The notes under the pieces are model-generated. The model made no database searches, was not told where the DNA came from, and saw only the letters and a list, made by a program, of their open reading frames with translations. Below, in pieces: positions 45,101 through 53,478 of a DNA stretch of 64,000 nt. The stretch spans positions 62,001-126,000 of the forward strand of contig NZ_JFBL01000003.1 in assembly GCF_000597725.1 (NCBI RefSeq), in the 5' to 3' direction. The stretch comes from Sulfurospirillum arcachonense DSM 9755 (GTDB taxonomy: Bacteria > Campylobacterota > Campylobacteria > Campylobacterales > Sulfurospirillaceae). Both the position numbers and the translations under genes were made by a program. Each line of letters begins with the position of its first letter. The stretch's first letter is position 1.

Positions 45101-45861
45101 TGCATGAAATGACTTTAACAAAGGCAACAAAAGATTTTTTTTCACAAAAATTTCTTTTTATGTCTTTGACCCCTTTTATAATTCCTATTTTAGTATTAGG
45201 AGCTATTTTTTTATATGGAAGTAATGAACTGTTTGTTCTTTTAAGAGATGGCTCTGTGAGCGGGGACTTTTCTTATATAAATGAGAGTGAATATCCTACT
45301 TTTGCATATCTTTTAAGTTTTAGTGTAGTTCACTGGATTGTGATGACTCTTTTTGTTTTACTTGGTTCTTTTGGTGTAGTTCTTTTTTCTTTAGTAATAG
45401 CAGTGATTACAGTAGGATTATTGACTCCTTTAATTGTAAAAAATGTAAGAGAAAAAAATTATTCACATGTAAAACCTGCTAAAGCAGATAGTATTATTTT
45501 CTCATTATGGCATATATTTAAAATTTTTATGAAATTTTTATTACTCCTTTTATGTTCTTTACCATTTTTATTTATTCCATTATTTAATTTTATGGTTTTT
45601 CAATTACCATTTTTTTATCTTTTTTATAGACTTATGATGTATGATCTTGTCTCAGTAGGAATAAGTGATGATGCGGAAAAAATTATAAAAGAAAATAGAG
45701 TATATCTTTTAATAGTAATGGGTATATTTTTTCTTTTATCTTTGATACCTTTATTGGGGCTTCTTCTACAAGTATTTTTTGTAGTTTATTTAAGTCATTT
45801 TATACTTTCTAAATCACAAGCTATTGTATCTACTAGTAACAATAAGATAGAAAATATATAA
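45100..45861 (+). CDS. EI24/CysZ-like integral membrane protein
   Basis: A 253-residue protein with five or six long hydrophobic segments. The start MTLTKATKDFFSQKFLFMSL and the later FYRLMMYDLVSVGISDDAEKI fit the EI24 domain family, which includes the sulfate permease CysZ. Sulfate transport is possible but unproven. It begins on the last base of the dut stop codon (TAATG). Confidence 0.75.
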   Translation: MHEMTLTKATKDFFSQKFLFMSLTPFIIPILVLGAIFLYGSNELFVLLRDGSVSGDFSYINESEYPTFAYLLSFSVVHWIVMTLFVLLGSFGVVLFSLVIAVITVGLLTPLIVKNVREKNYSHVKPAKADSIIFSLWHIFKIFMKFLLLLLCSLPFLFIPLFNFMVFQLPFFYLFYRLMMYDLVSVGISDDAEKIIKENRVYLLIVMGIFFLLSLIPLLGLLLQVFFVVYLSHFILSKSQAIVSTSNNKIENI

Positions 45862-45934
45862 TTAATTTTTAAATTTATTGGATATTTAATATAAGTTCAG
45901 TATAATACCCGACATTTTATTTTTAGGACTAATT

Positions 45935-46480
45935 TTGAAAAAAGAAATTTTATCATTATTCCTAAGAAGTATTATACTATTTGTACTTTTTAGTAGTGGT
46001 TTACATGCCGCTACATTCTCAGATAAACAACTAGAAACACTAAAAATGGTACATGAGGTAGCCCTTCAGTATCCTAATAATACTGGTGAAACTTTTGAAA
46101 ATACAGCAATGGCAATTTGTCTTACAGAGACAAGTGCAGGTGTATTTAAAGTTGGAGATATAGGAAAAGACCCCAATATATTTAATGCTTCTTTAGGAAT
46201 TATGCAAGTAAGACTTGAAACTGCGAAATTTTTAGCAAACAAACTAAACTGGACAGAAGTTATAAACATGAGTGATATAAAACTTGTCAATAAACTTTTA
46301 GGTGACGATAGATTTAACGTGACTGTTGCAGTCAGATTTATAGTTTGGCTAAATGAGTATACGAAACATAACTACTTTAGAACAGTTAGTAGATATAATG
46401 GTGGAAATTATAACTATCCATATTATCATCGTGTTATGAACAATATGGCTTTAATCAGAAGAACAGTTAAATTAAATTAG
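45935..46480 (+). CDS. Exported lysozyme-fold (SLT-like) protein
   Basis: A 181-residue exported protein. The TTG start is supported by AGGA upstream and the signal peptide it opens (KKEILSLFLRSIILFVLFSSGLHA). The mature part looks like a small lytic transglycosylase: an ICLTETSAG with the candidate catalytic glutamate near 64, ASLGIMQVRLETAKFL near 88, and SRYNGGNYNYPYYHRV near 156, the usual Tyr-Asn-Gly motif. It probably trims peptidoglycan. It lies 73 bases after the EI24 gene. Confidence 0.7.
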   Translation: MKKEILSLFLRSIILFVLFSSGLHAATFSDKQLETLKMVHEVALQYPNNTGETFENTAMAICLTETSAGVFKVGDIGKDPNIFNASLGIMQVRLETAKFLANKLNWTEVINMSDIKLVNKLLGDDRFNVTVAVRFIVWLNEYTKHNYFRTVSRYNGGNYNYPYYHRVMNNMALIRRTVKLN

Positions 46481-46608
46481 CATAATTTATGCATATGGTG
46501 GATTTTAGAATAATACTGATTCTGCCATATAGCATTTTATTTCCATAAATATAACATAATCCAAATTTTCTTCTTTTTGTTATTGAGGTATTTTTTGATT
46601 ACAATTAT

Positions 46609-46636
46609 GCCCTCATCGACTTTTACAAATGAGGGC
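46609..46636. repeat. Inverted repeat between convergent genes
   Basis: GCCCTCAT and ATGAGGGC are separated by 12 bases. It lies between the SLT-like gene and the end of the molybdoenzyme operon. Neither side has a good T run, so it may be a weak terminator for the minus-strand operon. Confidence 0.4.
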
Positions 46637-46654
46637 TTAATAAAAAGAAGAAAT

Positions 46655-47347
46655 TTATAATTTGTGAAGTTTTTTATACCAAAGACTGTGATGTTCCTTA
46701 ACATACTCTTCATCCATTTCACCCGTTTTAAACATTGCTTTATACGCAGCTTTATTTGCTGGATGAGTAGCAAAATAAATATGTATGATAAGAACAACCG
46801 CCAAAACAATAAAGCTTATGGCATGAATAGCGCGTATGAGTGAAGCTGTTTCAGCACTAAAGAGTTCTCTAAAAAGAAGCGAATATCCAGAAATCATTAA
46901 AGCTGCTGTACAAATTGCCATTACCCAAGCACTTGCTTTTTGACCTATATTCATTTTTCCAAATTCAGCATGTTCTAAATCAATATAGTTTTTTTTCATT
47001 TCTATTAATCCATCTACAGAAGCTTGAACACCCCACTTATCTGGCCAAATACTTAATGTATTGATTTTTTTGAGCATTGAAAAAATAAATGGTATTATTA
47101 CAATAGTAAGTAAAAAACCACTGCTTAGATGAATAACTCTTAAAAATGAAATACCTGAAGCTAGGATATGATCTGTTTGTCCATTGCCTGTAAACCAGTT
47201 TATTGGGATACCTACACCATAAGCGATAAAATTAAAACTTTTGGACAAAATAGGCAATCCGGAAATAATTAAAAAAGCCATAAGATGTATCAAATGTTTA
47301 TGAAACCACATTTCTAAAGAATTATATGCTTGTATTTTCTTATTCAT
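46655..47347 (-). CDS. Cytochrome b subunit of a molybdopterin oxidoreductase (FdnI/PhsC type)
   Basis: A 230-residue membrane protein with four main helices. FHKHLIHLMAFLIISGLPIL, HILASGISFLRVIHLSSGFLL, WVMAICTAALMISGYSL and IRAIHAISFIVLAVVLIIHIYFA hold the histidines expected to bind two b hemes in the formate dehydrogenase gamma family. It links the quinone pool to the periplasmic catalytic subunit. It is the third gene of the operon and overlaps the ferredoxin gene by 8 bases. Confidence 0.85.
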   Translation of the reverse strand: MNKKIQAYNSLEMWFHKHLIHLMAFLIISGLPILSKSFNFIAYGVGIPINWFTGNGQTDHILASGISFLRVIHLSSGFLLTIVIIPFIFSMLKKINTLSIWPDKWGVQASVDGLIEMKKNYIDLEHAEFGKMNIGQKASAWVMAICTAALMISGYSLLFRELFSAETASLIRAIHAISFIVLAVVLIIHIYFATHPANKAAYKAMFKTGEMDEEYVKEHHSLWYKKLHKL

Positions 47348-48146
47348 GAATTTCTCCTTCAGCTATTTTTTTCTTTCTTTTGTCTAGCCAGTATATAAGA
47401 TGAGCTGTAGTTCCTATAATCGCAGTAGCAGCAAGTGCCCCACCACCAACTTTTGCATAGTCACGCCATTGTATTGCTGTTCTGTTAGGAGCAGTATCAA
47501 GTTGATACGCTGCTAAATCAGAGGCAGGAACAATTGTAATCCATCTAAGCTCTCCAACAAAGTTATTTATTTTTTCTGCACCATACACAACATACTTATT
47601 TCCTGTTGTGGATGTATAAAGTGCTGCTCTACGATTTGCTTCATTTAGTACTTCATCAGTAGGACCAGAAAACATAGCTTGAGTTGGACATGCTTCTACA
47701 CAACTTTGCTTCATGCCATTTTCAACTCTATCATAGCAGCCATGGCATTTATATGCTTTTTCATTGCTCGTACTATACTTTGGTACATCAAAAGGACAAG
47801 CATCACCGCAGCTTTTACATCCTATGCAAATATCTTCATTGATAACAACTTCACCACCTTTTCTTGTACTTATTGCTCCTGTTGGGCAAATTTCCTCACA
47901 TGGTGAATTTTCACAGTGATTGCAATGATGAAATGCAGTTACTTGTCGTGCTTCTGGATATATACCAATCTCCGTACGTTTAGGACTAAGATGATTTAAA
48001 TGTGCCAAAGTATGTTGTACACTTTTTTCCATGCCAATTGCATTTTCACGTTGAAGACGTAAACGCTCTTCTACTGAACAATTGATCATACAAGCAAAAC
48101 AACGTATACAGGGTGTCGTGTCATAACATTTTATTTGAATACTCAT
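47340..48146 (-). CDS. Four-cluster ferredoxin subunit with C-terminal membrane helix
   Basis: A 268-residue electron-transfer subunit. Four cysteine groups for 4Fe-4S clusters are visible: CIRCFACMINCSVEE, CNHCENSPCEEICP, CIGCKSCGDACPF and CHGCYDRVENGMKQSCVEACP (shown as the CxxC and C...CVEACP parts). A helix near 235-255 (GGGALAATAIIGTTAHLIYW) anchors it, as in formate dehydrogenase beta subunits. It connects the Tat-exported molybdoenzyme with the cytochrome b. The gene overlaps the catalytic subunit by 4 bases. Confidence 0.88.
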   Translation of the reverse strand: MSIQIKCYDTTPCIRCFACMINCSVEERLRLQRENAIGMEKSVQHTLAHLNHLSPKRTEIGIYPEARQVTAFHHCNHCENSPCEEICPTGAISTRKGGEVVINEDICIGCKSCGDACPFDVPKYSTSNEKAYKCHGCYDRVENGMKQSCVEACPTQAMFSGPTDEVLNEANRRAALYTSTTGNKYVVYGAEKINNFVGELRWITIVPASDLAAYQLDTAPNRTAIQWRDYAKVGGGALAATAIIGTTAHLIYWLDKRKKKIAEGEIHE

Positions 48147-50698
48147 ACTGATTTCCTTATGCTAATTATAAAATCTTGACCTGGTTGACCTGCTGTCAAA
48201 GGATTAAATGTAAAATTTGAAATATGATTTGGATTAATTCCCATGTCATCTGTATTATGAAGCTTTTTAGCAACACTATTATAATAACCAGCACCCATCC
48301 CATAGTAAGAAAAAAGAGCATCTGGATGGACTGTTTGGCTAAGTATAACTTTTGTTTTAATGATAAGATTTGGTTTATCAATATTGAAAACTTCTATAAT
48401 ATCACCTGATTTTAGCCCTAATGAAAGACCTTTTTGAGTATTTATAAAGGCTGCATCAGTATTGTTTTCTTGATTTATGGTACTTAGAAGCAGATTGTTT
48501 TTAGTTTGTTGTCCTGTAAAACTTCCTAAAGGATGAAACCCAGTTATTGGTATAAATTCACTATTTGAGAGCTTTTCTTTTTTTTCTATCCAAAATGGTT
48601 TTACAAATACAGGAAGGGGTGAAGATTGCTCAAGTCTATCATACCCTCTGTTTTTTAGAGTGATATACTGCTGTGCTAAAAACATAGAATAAAGTTCAAT
48701 TTTTCCAGTAGGAGTACCTTTGGTCTTAATACCATATTTTTGCTCACCAGTCCATATTTGTCCTTCAAGAATAGATTCAAGTGGCGGTAGCGTTTTTTGT
48801 TCTTTGGCACTCATACCATGTAAACCTGCATACTGTTTTTTCCAAATAGCCATCATGCCTTCTTTATTATATGCATCAAAATGTTTTTCATATAATTGAG
48901 GGTCTAAAACACGTTTTGCCAATTGATTAATAATCCAGTAACCATCTTTAGACTCATAAAGTGGTTCAACCGCTTTACGATTGACACCTATCGTAGGAAT
49001 AGGAGTTTTGTATTTTGTATTTAAAGCTTCATCTCTTTCCATAAAAGTACAATCAGGTAAAATAATATCAGCATACATCGTAGTTTCATTCCAAAAAGGA
49101 GAGATACATACAATGGTTTCTAGTTTATTTAGTGCAGTTACAATTTTTTCACTTCCAGAAGATCCACCAATAATATTTTGACCATAAAATACAGCCATTC
49201 TTTGTTTATATGGTTTTTCACTTAAGATAGTTTCTATCCAGGTACGGCGGTAGTATTTGCTACTCATAAATGCTCGTGAAACATCGTTTTTTATATACCA
49301 CTTTGAAACTGATTTATCTTGAATATGTGGAATATCTTTTATGAAAGATCCTGTTTTAACAGAACGATTATAAAATACTCCTCCTTTTTGACCAAGCGAT
49401 CCCATCAATACATTTATTTGAGTAATTAATATCTTTTCACGCATACTTGAAGCATAACGTTCTGATCTATATCCACGTTCAATAAAACACGCAGGTTTTG
49501 CATCATGAAGTTTTTTTGCACATTCACGGATATTTTTAGCATTTACCGTACTTTGTTTTTCTGCCCATTCGGGAGAAAATTTTTTGCAAGAATCAATCAT
49601 AAGTTGTAAAGCTGTTTTACATGTAATAGTTTGCCCATCAACTTCAACTTCATATTTTCCAAATAAATTACTTTTTTGATTTGCTGATTTAAATTTATTT
49701 CCATCTTTTGTAGAAACTAAATAATCTGTAATAGTAACTTTTTTACCTTTGTGTTCTTTTTCAATATTTTGAGTGATAACAGGTAGTCCTGTAGTAGTAT
49801 TTATAAGCATATCTACATTGGTATATTTTTCCAAATAATTGATGTCATAGTATTTATTTTTAAAAATTTCATTCATAAGCCCAAGTAAAAATGCTGCGTC
49901 AGTACCAGGTCTTATGGATAACCATTCAGTATCACTTTCACCTGCTTCTGATGGCTTACGAGGGTCTACAACAGTAAGTTGCATGCCATTTCGCTTACCA
50001 CGTCCAAACATATTTCCCCATGCGTGACAAACAAGTCCTCCTCCAGGATTCCTTTGAAGCAGTACACCATATTTTGCATTTTCGTAATCAGGACTAAGTG
50101 TTCCTGTTCCTACTGAAGGAATACCAGAATCAAGTTTACCACCAATAATAGAAGTCAATCCAACCGTAAGACCATTGGCAAAACATGTATCGCCATAACC
50201 AACTTTATTGGGCGTTCCATACAATTTAAAGAACTCTGCATCCATTAATGGAGCACTACTAAAACGAGGAAGATATGCGAGTGATTTTTGGTCACCTTTA
50301 GCTGCAAGAGATTTCATTTTGTCTGAAACCATATTAAGTGCTTCATCCCATGAAGCTTGTCTAAATTTACCTTCTCCACGTTTTCCTATACGAATCAGAG
50401 GAGTCTTAATGCGATCAGGATCGTACAGTGTGCCCATAGCAGCTCGTCCACGTCCACAAAGACCACCATATGGAGTATCCATATTTGCTTCCATGCGAAC
50501 TAGTCTACCATTACGTACTGTAGCTATCGCAGGACATTTTTGTGCACACATGCGGCAAAGTAGTGGAACCTTTTTTTCAATTCCAAAATCAGCATTTGTG
50601 ACTGTCTTGGCTTGACTGACAGTTTTTCCACCTAAGGTTACGCCAGCAATTGTTGAAACGCTTCCTTTAAGAAACTTTCTTCTTGAAGTAGTGCCCAT
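48143..50698 (-). CDS. Tat-exported molybdopterin oxidoreductase (polysulfide/thiosulfate reductase-like)
   Basis: An 851-residue catalytic subunit of the DMSO reductase family. It begins with a twin-arginine signal (SRRKFLKGSVSTIAG). CRMCAQKCPAIATVRNGR and GGLCGRGRAAM carry the 4Fe-4S cluster; YGDTCFANG near 175 probably gives the Mo-binding cysteine, and no in-frame selenocysteine codon is present. The C-terminal cofactor-binding domain has GFHPLGSFTGQQTKNN and NPLTAGQPGQDF. Best fit is the PsrA/PhsA branch, with a formate dehydrogenase-type cytochrome as third subunit, as in PhsC. Arsenate, tetrathionate or formate cannot be fully excluded. SD TAAGGA precedes the ATG. Confidence 0.85.
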   Translation of the reverse strand: MGTTSRRKFLKGSVSTIAGVTLGGKTVSQAKTVTNADFGIEKKVPLLCRMCAQKCPAIATVRNGRLVRMEANMDTPYGGLCGRGRAAMGTLYDPDRIKTPLIRIGKRGEGKFRQASWDEALNMVSDKMKSLAAKGDQKSLAYLPRFSSAPLMDAEFFKLYGTPNKVGYGDTCFANGLTVGLTSIIGGKLDSGIPSVGTGTLSPDYENAKYGVLLQRNPGGGLVCHAWGNMFGRGKRNGMQLTVVDPRKPSEAGESDTEWLSIRPGTDAAFLLGLMNEIFKNKYYDINYLEKYTNVDMLINTTTGLPVITQNIEKEHKGKKVTITDYLVSTKDGNKFKSANQKSNLFGKYEVEVDGQTITCKTALQLMIDSCKKFSPEWAEKQSTVNAKNIRECAKKLHDAKPACFIERGYRSERYASSMREKILITQINVLMGSLGQKGGVFYNRSVKTGSFIKDIPHIQDKSVSKWYIKNDVSRAFMSSKYYRRTWIETILSEKPYKQRMAVFYGQNIIGGSSGSEKIVTALNKLETIVCISPFWNETTMYADIILPDCTFMERDEALNTKYKTPIPTIGVNRKAVEPLYESKDGYWIINQLAKRVLDPQLYEKHFDAYNKEGMMAIWKKQYAGLHGMSAKEQKTLPPLESILEGQIWTGEQKYGIKTKGTPTGKIELYSMFLAQQYITLKNRGYDRLEQSSPLPVFVKPFWIEKKEKLSNSEFIPITGFHPLGSFTGQQTKNNLLLSTINQENNTDAAFINTQKGLSLGLKSGDIIEVFNIDKPNLIIKTKVILSQTVHPDALFSYYGMGAGYYNSVAKKLHNTDDMGINPNHISNFTFNPLTAGQPGQDFIISIRKSV

Positions 50699-50888
50699 AT
50701 TTCCATCCTTAAAATAGATTTATAAATTACTTTTAGAAATTTTCTTAAAGAAACTTTATCATAGGAAAGGGTTGAAAGAGGGGGAGAAGAGTGCATTAGT
50801 ATTAAATAAAAATAAAAATACTATTGTTTTTATTCAGTAAATGGGAGAGAGTAATTTTCTCAATTTTGTTCTATATAAGTGAAATTTT

Positions 50889-51431
50889 TTAGGACGGATT
50901 ATATACTATACTTCGGCTTTTAGGGGTTTCAAAAAACTCTATGCGGGAGACATCGACATTTATCTTTTTCATTTTTTCAGCAACAATTCTCATAAGCCAT
51001 GTAGAGATATTTTCACTTGTAGGTACAAAATCTACTATGATATATCCTTCATACATTTCTATAAGGTGTTCAGGTTTATCTCTTAATACATCTAAGTTTG
51101 GTCTTTGAAAGCCATCTTCAAAATCAATTAAATTTTGTTTGTCTGCAAAATCAGGAAGCAGAGTTGCAAAAAGAGGGTCATTGATGTCTATAATAAATTT
51201 ATGATCAAGAGTTTTATCTAAAAAAACTTTAAACCAGTTAAGATGGTGAAAATCTGTAACCATACCGTTTTCAAGTTTGTCACTCTCTAGATATACTATT
51301 AAACGACCTTGATGACCATGTAGATGACGACAAGCTAAACAACTATCCATAGAAAATTCTACATTGAGAGTTTGCGACCAAACCCTATGCCCATAACAAA
51401 AATCAAACTGCTTAGCTATTTCCCACTTCAT
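50889..51431 (-). CDS. queD: 6-carboxytetrahydropterin synthase QueD
   Basis: QueD makes 6-carboxy-tetrahydropterin in the 7-deazaguanine (queuosine) pathway. The 180-residue protein has the zinc histidines in FCYGHRVW and CRHLHGHQGRL, the catalytic cysteine in DSCLACRH, and TDFHHLNWFKVFLDKTLDHKF. ATG 51431 is chosen because AAGGCG lies before it and because the predicted start of transcription (from TATAAT at 51465-51460) falls about one base upstream of the other ATG at 51452. It is divergent from a LysE gene and lies 2.1 kb from queE-queC. Confidence 0.93.
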   Translation of the reverse strand: MKWEIAKQFDFCYGHRVWSQTLNVEFSMDSCLACRHLHGHQGRLIVYLESDKLENGMVTDFHHLNWFKVFLDKTLDHKFIIDINDPLFATLLPDFADKQNLIDFEDGFQRPNLDVLRDKPEHLIEMYEGYIIVDFVPTSENISTWLMRIVAEKMKKINVDVSRIEFFETPKSRSIVYNPS

Positions 51432-51480
51432 TTTACGCCTTATTAAATTCATATTTGGTATTATACCAAATAGAATTTAA
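51429..51480. repeat. 52-bp direct repeat, copy 1 (queD 5' end and promoter)
   Basis: The first 27 bases (51429-51455) are identical to 53474-53500. The next 15 are partly matching, and the last 10 (TAGAATTTAA, 51471-51480) are identical to 53516-53525. Copy 1 is the start region of queD; copy 2 lies just upstream of queE. Confidence 0.8.
51453..51471 (-). promoter_or_regulatory. queD promoter with overlapping 19-bp dyad
   Basis: ATTTGGTAT and ATACCAAAT flank a single base. The -10 TATAAT of queD (51465-51460, minus strand) lies at the centre, so a protein bound to the dyad would block the promoter. The copy upstream of queE has lost most of the dyad. Confidence 0.5.
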
Positions 51481-51513
51481 GTAGGGATATTATGTGTAAC
51501 AAAAGGATTAAAA

Positions 51514-52128
51514 ATGTTTAGTACAGAGTTTTTCTTAACTTCGTTGATAGTTGTACTAATACCTGGAACAGGTGTAATTTATACTCTTTCAACAGGTTTA
51601 TTTGTAGGTAAAAAAGAGAGTATTTTTGCTGCTCTTGGATGCACATCAGGAATTATTCCTCATTTAGTAGCGTCTGTTTTGGGCTTGTCTGCTTTACTTC
51701 ATACCAGTGCTGTTGCATTTAGTATTGTTAAATATATAGGCGTAGCGTATCTTCTTTATCTTGCTTATTCTATGTGGAAAGATACGAGTACTTTGCAAAT
51801 AGATGCTAATACTCAAAAAACTAATTTATTAAAAATAGTTACAAAAGGTTTTTTGATTAATATTTTAAATCCAAAATTATCTATATTCTTTTTAGCATTT
51901 TTACCACAGTTTGTTTCACCACATGCTTCTTCACCTATGACAGAGATGTTTTTTTTAAGTTTTTCTTTTATGTTTATGACTTTTGTAATCTTTGTTTTTT
52001 ATGGTTTATTTGCCAATAAAGCTAGAGTATATGTCATAAATTCTCCAAAAATCATGAGTAGAATTCAAAAAACATTTGCTGCTATTTTTGTTTTATTTAG
52101 TGCAAAACTTGCTATGGCTGAGAGATAA
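51514..52128 (+). CDS. LysE family exporter (second copy in window)
   Basis: A 204-residue membrane protein with six hydrophobic segments and the LysE signature: SLIVVLIPGTGVIYTLSTGL near the start and KGFLINILNPKLSIFFLAFLPQF in the middle. It is only distantly similar to the LysE protein at 5944. Substrate unknown. AAAAGGA precedes the ATG. It is the first gene of the accessory segment lying between queD and queE. Confidence 0.9.
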   Translation: MFSTEFFLTSLIVVLIPGTGVIYTLSTGLFVGKKESIFAALGCTSGIIPHLVASVLGLSALLHTSAVAFSIVKYIGVAYLLYLAYSMWKDTSTLQIDANTQKTNLLKIVTKGFLINILNPKLSIFFLAFLPQFVSPHASSPMTEMFFLSFSFMFMTFVIFVFYGLFANKARVYVINSPKIMSRIQKTFAAIFVLFSAKLAMAER

Positions 52129-52136
52129 AAAAAATA

Positions 52137-52200
52137 ACTGCTCATACACAAATTCTACATTGAGAGTTGAAGCTCAAAGTCTATTGCATAACAAAAACTA
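52137..52200 (-). pseudogene. Decayed fragment of a second queD gene
   Basis: AAATTCTACATTGAGAGTT here is identical to the stretch within queD near 51353-51371, and CATAACAAAAA a little further on matches queD near 51392. The alignment corresponds to the N-terminal QueD region around CYGHRVW. Read on the minus strand the fragment has a stop and frame changes, so it is not functional. The intact queD lies 0.7 kb away. Confidence 0.6.
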
Positions 52201-52367
52201 CTAATTTAATAATTTCATCGAGATAGTATATTACTAAGAGGGTATATAAGCCTCTCTTTGAGAAAAATAAAAGGATGCATAACCTCTATTTTAGGTGTTT
52301 CTGAGCATTTTGTTTTTTTAAGATTTCTTTTAGCAAAATTATTTATTTTTTTGATTATAATTTCTGT
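52201..52367. other. Gene-free region after the queD remnant
   Basis: AT-rich sequence with no frame. AAGAGG and CCTCT (52238-52260) can pair weakly. A TATAAT at 52356-52361 may be the promoter of a short transcript that follows. Confidence 0.4.
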
Positions 52368-52480
52368 GTAGAATAAGGATTTAAGTTAAAAAGGGGTTCC
52401 TGAAAACTTTGTTTAAAACATTGGTCGTGTATTGCAAAAGTTCTCAGAAACATGTTGTACTCTAAAAAAAGAGTACTTTT
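52368..52480 (+). ncRNA. Candidate short transcript with intrinsic terminator
   Basis: TATAAT at 52356-52361 is followed about 113 bases later by GTACTCT (52457-52463), six A residues, AGAGTAC (52470-52476) and TTTT, a small terminator. Between them, GAAAACTTTG and CAAAAGTTCTC can pair. No plausible frame is present. It could be a small RNA or a leader that ends before the small Cys-rich protein gene. Confidence 0.4.
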
Positions 52481-52527
52481 ATACTAACAAAATAAACTTA
52501 GTTTATTGTTAAGCTATAGGAGAAAAA

Positions 52528-52749
52528 GTGTTTAAATATATCATTGTTACGTTGATGGTTTTTCAACTATCTATAAGTGCGCAGGAACAAAAACCAGCAG
52601 AAGAAGATTTACATAGTAGTGTCATATGTGAAGCAAATTTTGATAAATGTATATCGAAATGTGATGAAAATGAACAAGAAGCAAAATGTTCTAATCAATG
52701 TGAGGAAGCATTTAACGAATGCATAACTAAAGGAGAACAAAACAATTAA
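52528..52749 (+). CDS. Small exported Cys-rich protein with symmetric twin CX3C pattern
   Basis: A 73-residue protein starting at GTG, with AGGAG upstream and a signal peptide (KYIIVTLMVFQLSISAQ). The mature part is acidic and has six cysteines spaced C-x6-C-x3-C-x8-C-x3-C-x6-C, a mirror-symmetric pattern in ICEANFDKCISKCDEN and AKCSNQCEEAFNECIT. This suggests a helical hairpin stapled by disulfides, formally like twin CX3C proteins. No homologue is recognised. Confidence 0.65.
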   Translation: MFKYIIVTLMVFQLSISAQEQKPAEEDLHSSVICEANFDKCISKCDENEQEAKCSNQCEEAFNECITKGEQNN

Positions 52750-52792
52750 AAAACATTATCCTTATTCTACATGAAAAATATTGGAGAATAAA

Positions 52793-53212
52793 ATGAATTT
52801 CAAATCATATAAAGAAGCAGTGCTTTCTTATTATGAAGAACTATGGAATGAAAAGAACAAAAGTTATATAGATTTACTTTTTGATGATGAAATTACTTTT
52901 AGAGGTTCGCTAAATGTTGAAACAAAAGGTAAAAAAGAATTTGAAAAATATATGGATAATGTAAATCAAGGTTTGCCTAATTTGTATCATGGTGTTGAAA
53001 TGATGGTTTGTGAGAATAATTTGATTTCTGCAAAGGTTCATTATCATGGTACTCATACAGGAAAGTTATTTAAGCTTGAAGCAACTAATAAAACGATTAG
53101 ATATAGCGGTGCTTCATTTTTTCAATTTCGTAATAAAAAAATTGTTAATATTTGGGTTTTAGGTGATTTAATTAATCTTTATAAGCAGTTAGATGTTAAG
53201 GACATTATATGA
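52793..53212 (+). CDS. SnoaL-like (NTF2-fold) protein
   Basis: A 139-residue protein. ATG 52793 is preferred to TTG 52781 because GGAG lies 6 bases before it. SYYEELWNEKNKSYIDLLFDDEITFRG, DNVNQGLPNLYHGVEMMVCE and ISAKVHYHGTHTGKL follow the SnoaL polyketide cyclase/ester cyclase pattern of NTF2-fold proteins. Members often bind small hydrophobic molecules; no substrate is evident. It overlaps the next gene by 4 bases. Confidence 0.75.
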   Translation: MNFKSYKEAVLSYYEELWNEKNKSYIDLLFDDEITFRGSLNVETKGKKEFEKYMDNVNQGLPNLYHGVEMMVCENNLISAKVHYHGTHTGKLFKLEATNKTIRYSGASFFQFRNKKIVNIWVLGDLINLYKQLDVKDII

Positions 53213-53445
53213 ATTCTGTGATATATGAATTAAGAGCAAACAATATTAAAGATGAAGATATTGAAATAATTATGGATAGGGTAAAAAATAGACTTTCTGA
53301 GGAAAATTTAGATATAGAACTACAAAAATTGGGCTATCCTAAAATATTTACAGTTGACTACGACAATTATGATTATGATAGTTTTGATGACTATGATGAT
53401 TTTGAGTTAATGCAAAAATCTGATAAATATAGTGATTTTGACTAA
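53209..53445 (+). CDS. Small acidic protein of unknown function
   Basis: A 78-residue protein not recognised. The first half is helical (YELRANNIKDEDIEIIMDRVK); the second is an Asp/Tyr-rich tail (DYDNYDYDSFDDYDDFE). It overlaps the SnoaL-like gene by 4 bases, so the pair is co-translated. A strong terminator follows 5 bases after the stop. Confidence 0.65.
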   Translation: MNSVIYELRANNIKDEDIEIIMDRVKNRLSEENLDIELQKLGYPKIFTVDYDNYDYDSFDDYDDFELMQKSDKYSDFD

Positions 53446-53449
53446 TAAC

Positions 53450-53478
53450 AAATGCTATAGAAATTTTCTATAGCATTT
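53450..53478 (+). terminator. Hairpin ending the SnoaL/acidic-protein operon
   Basis: AAATGCTATAGAAA and TTTCTATAGCATTT are perfect complements around one T. The right arm runs into copy 2 of the 52-bp repeat. Confidence 0.75.

Noticed and set aside
46609-46636. Strong terminator of the molybdoenzyme operon
   Set aside because: The 8-bp stem has a 12-base loop and no T run on either side, so it is listed only as an inverted repeat.
46537-46809. 90-residue minus-strand frame at the end of the molybdoenzyme operon
   Set aside because: Overlaps the cytochrome b gene in another frame; Lys/Ile-rich composition typical of shadow frames in AT-rich DNA.
49385-49397. Fourth copy of the CCTCC-loop element (CTCCTTTTTGACC)
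   Set aside because: It lies in the molybdoenzyme coding region, lacks the left stem and has no terminator or promoter box.
48143-50698. Formate dehydrogenase alpha subunit
   Set aside because: The beta and gamma partners look FDH-like, but the catalytic chain lacks a selenocysteine codon and the FDH active-site pattern; the PsrA/PhsA branch fits better.
51432-51452. Upstream ATG of queD
   Set aside because: It lies about one base from the predicted transcription start, and the downstream ATG has a ribosome binding site and the usual N-terminus.
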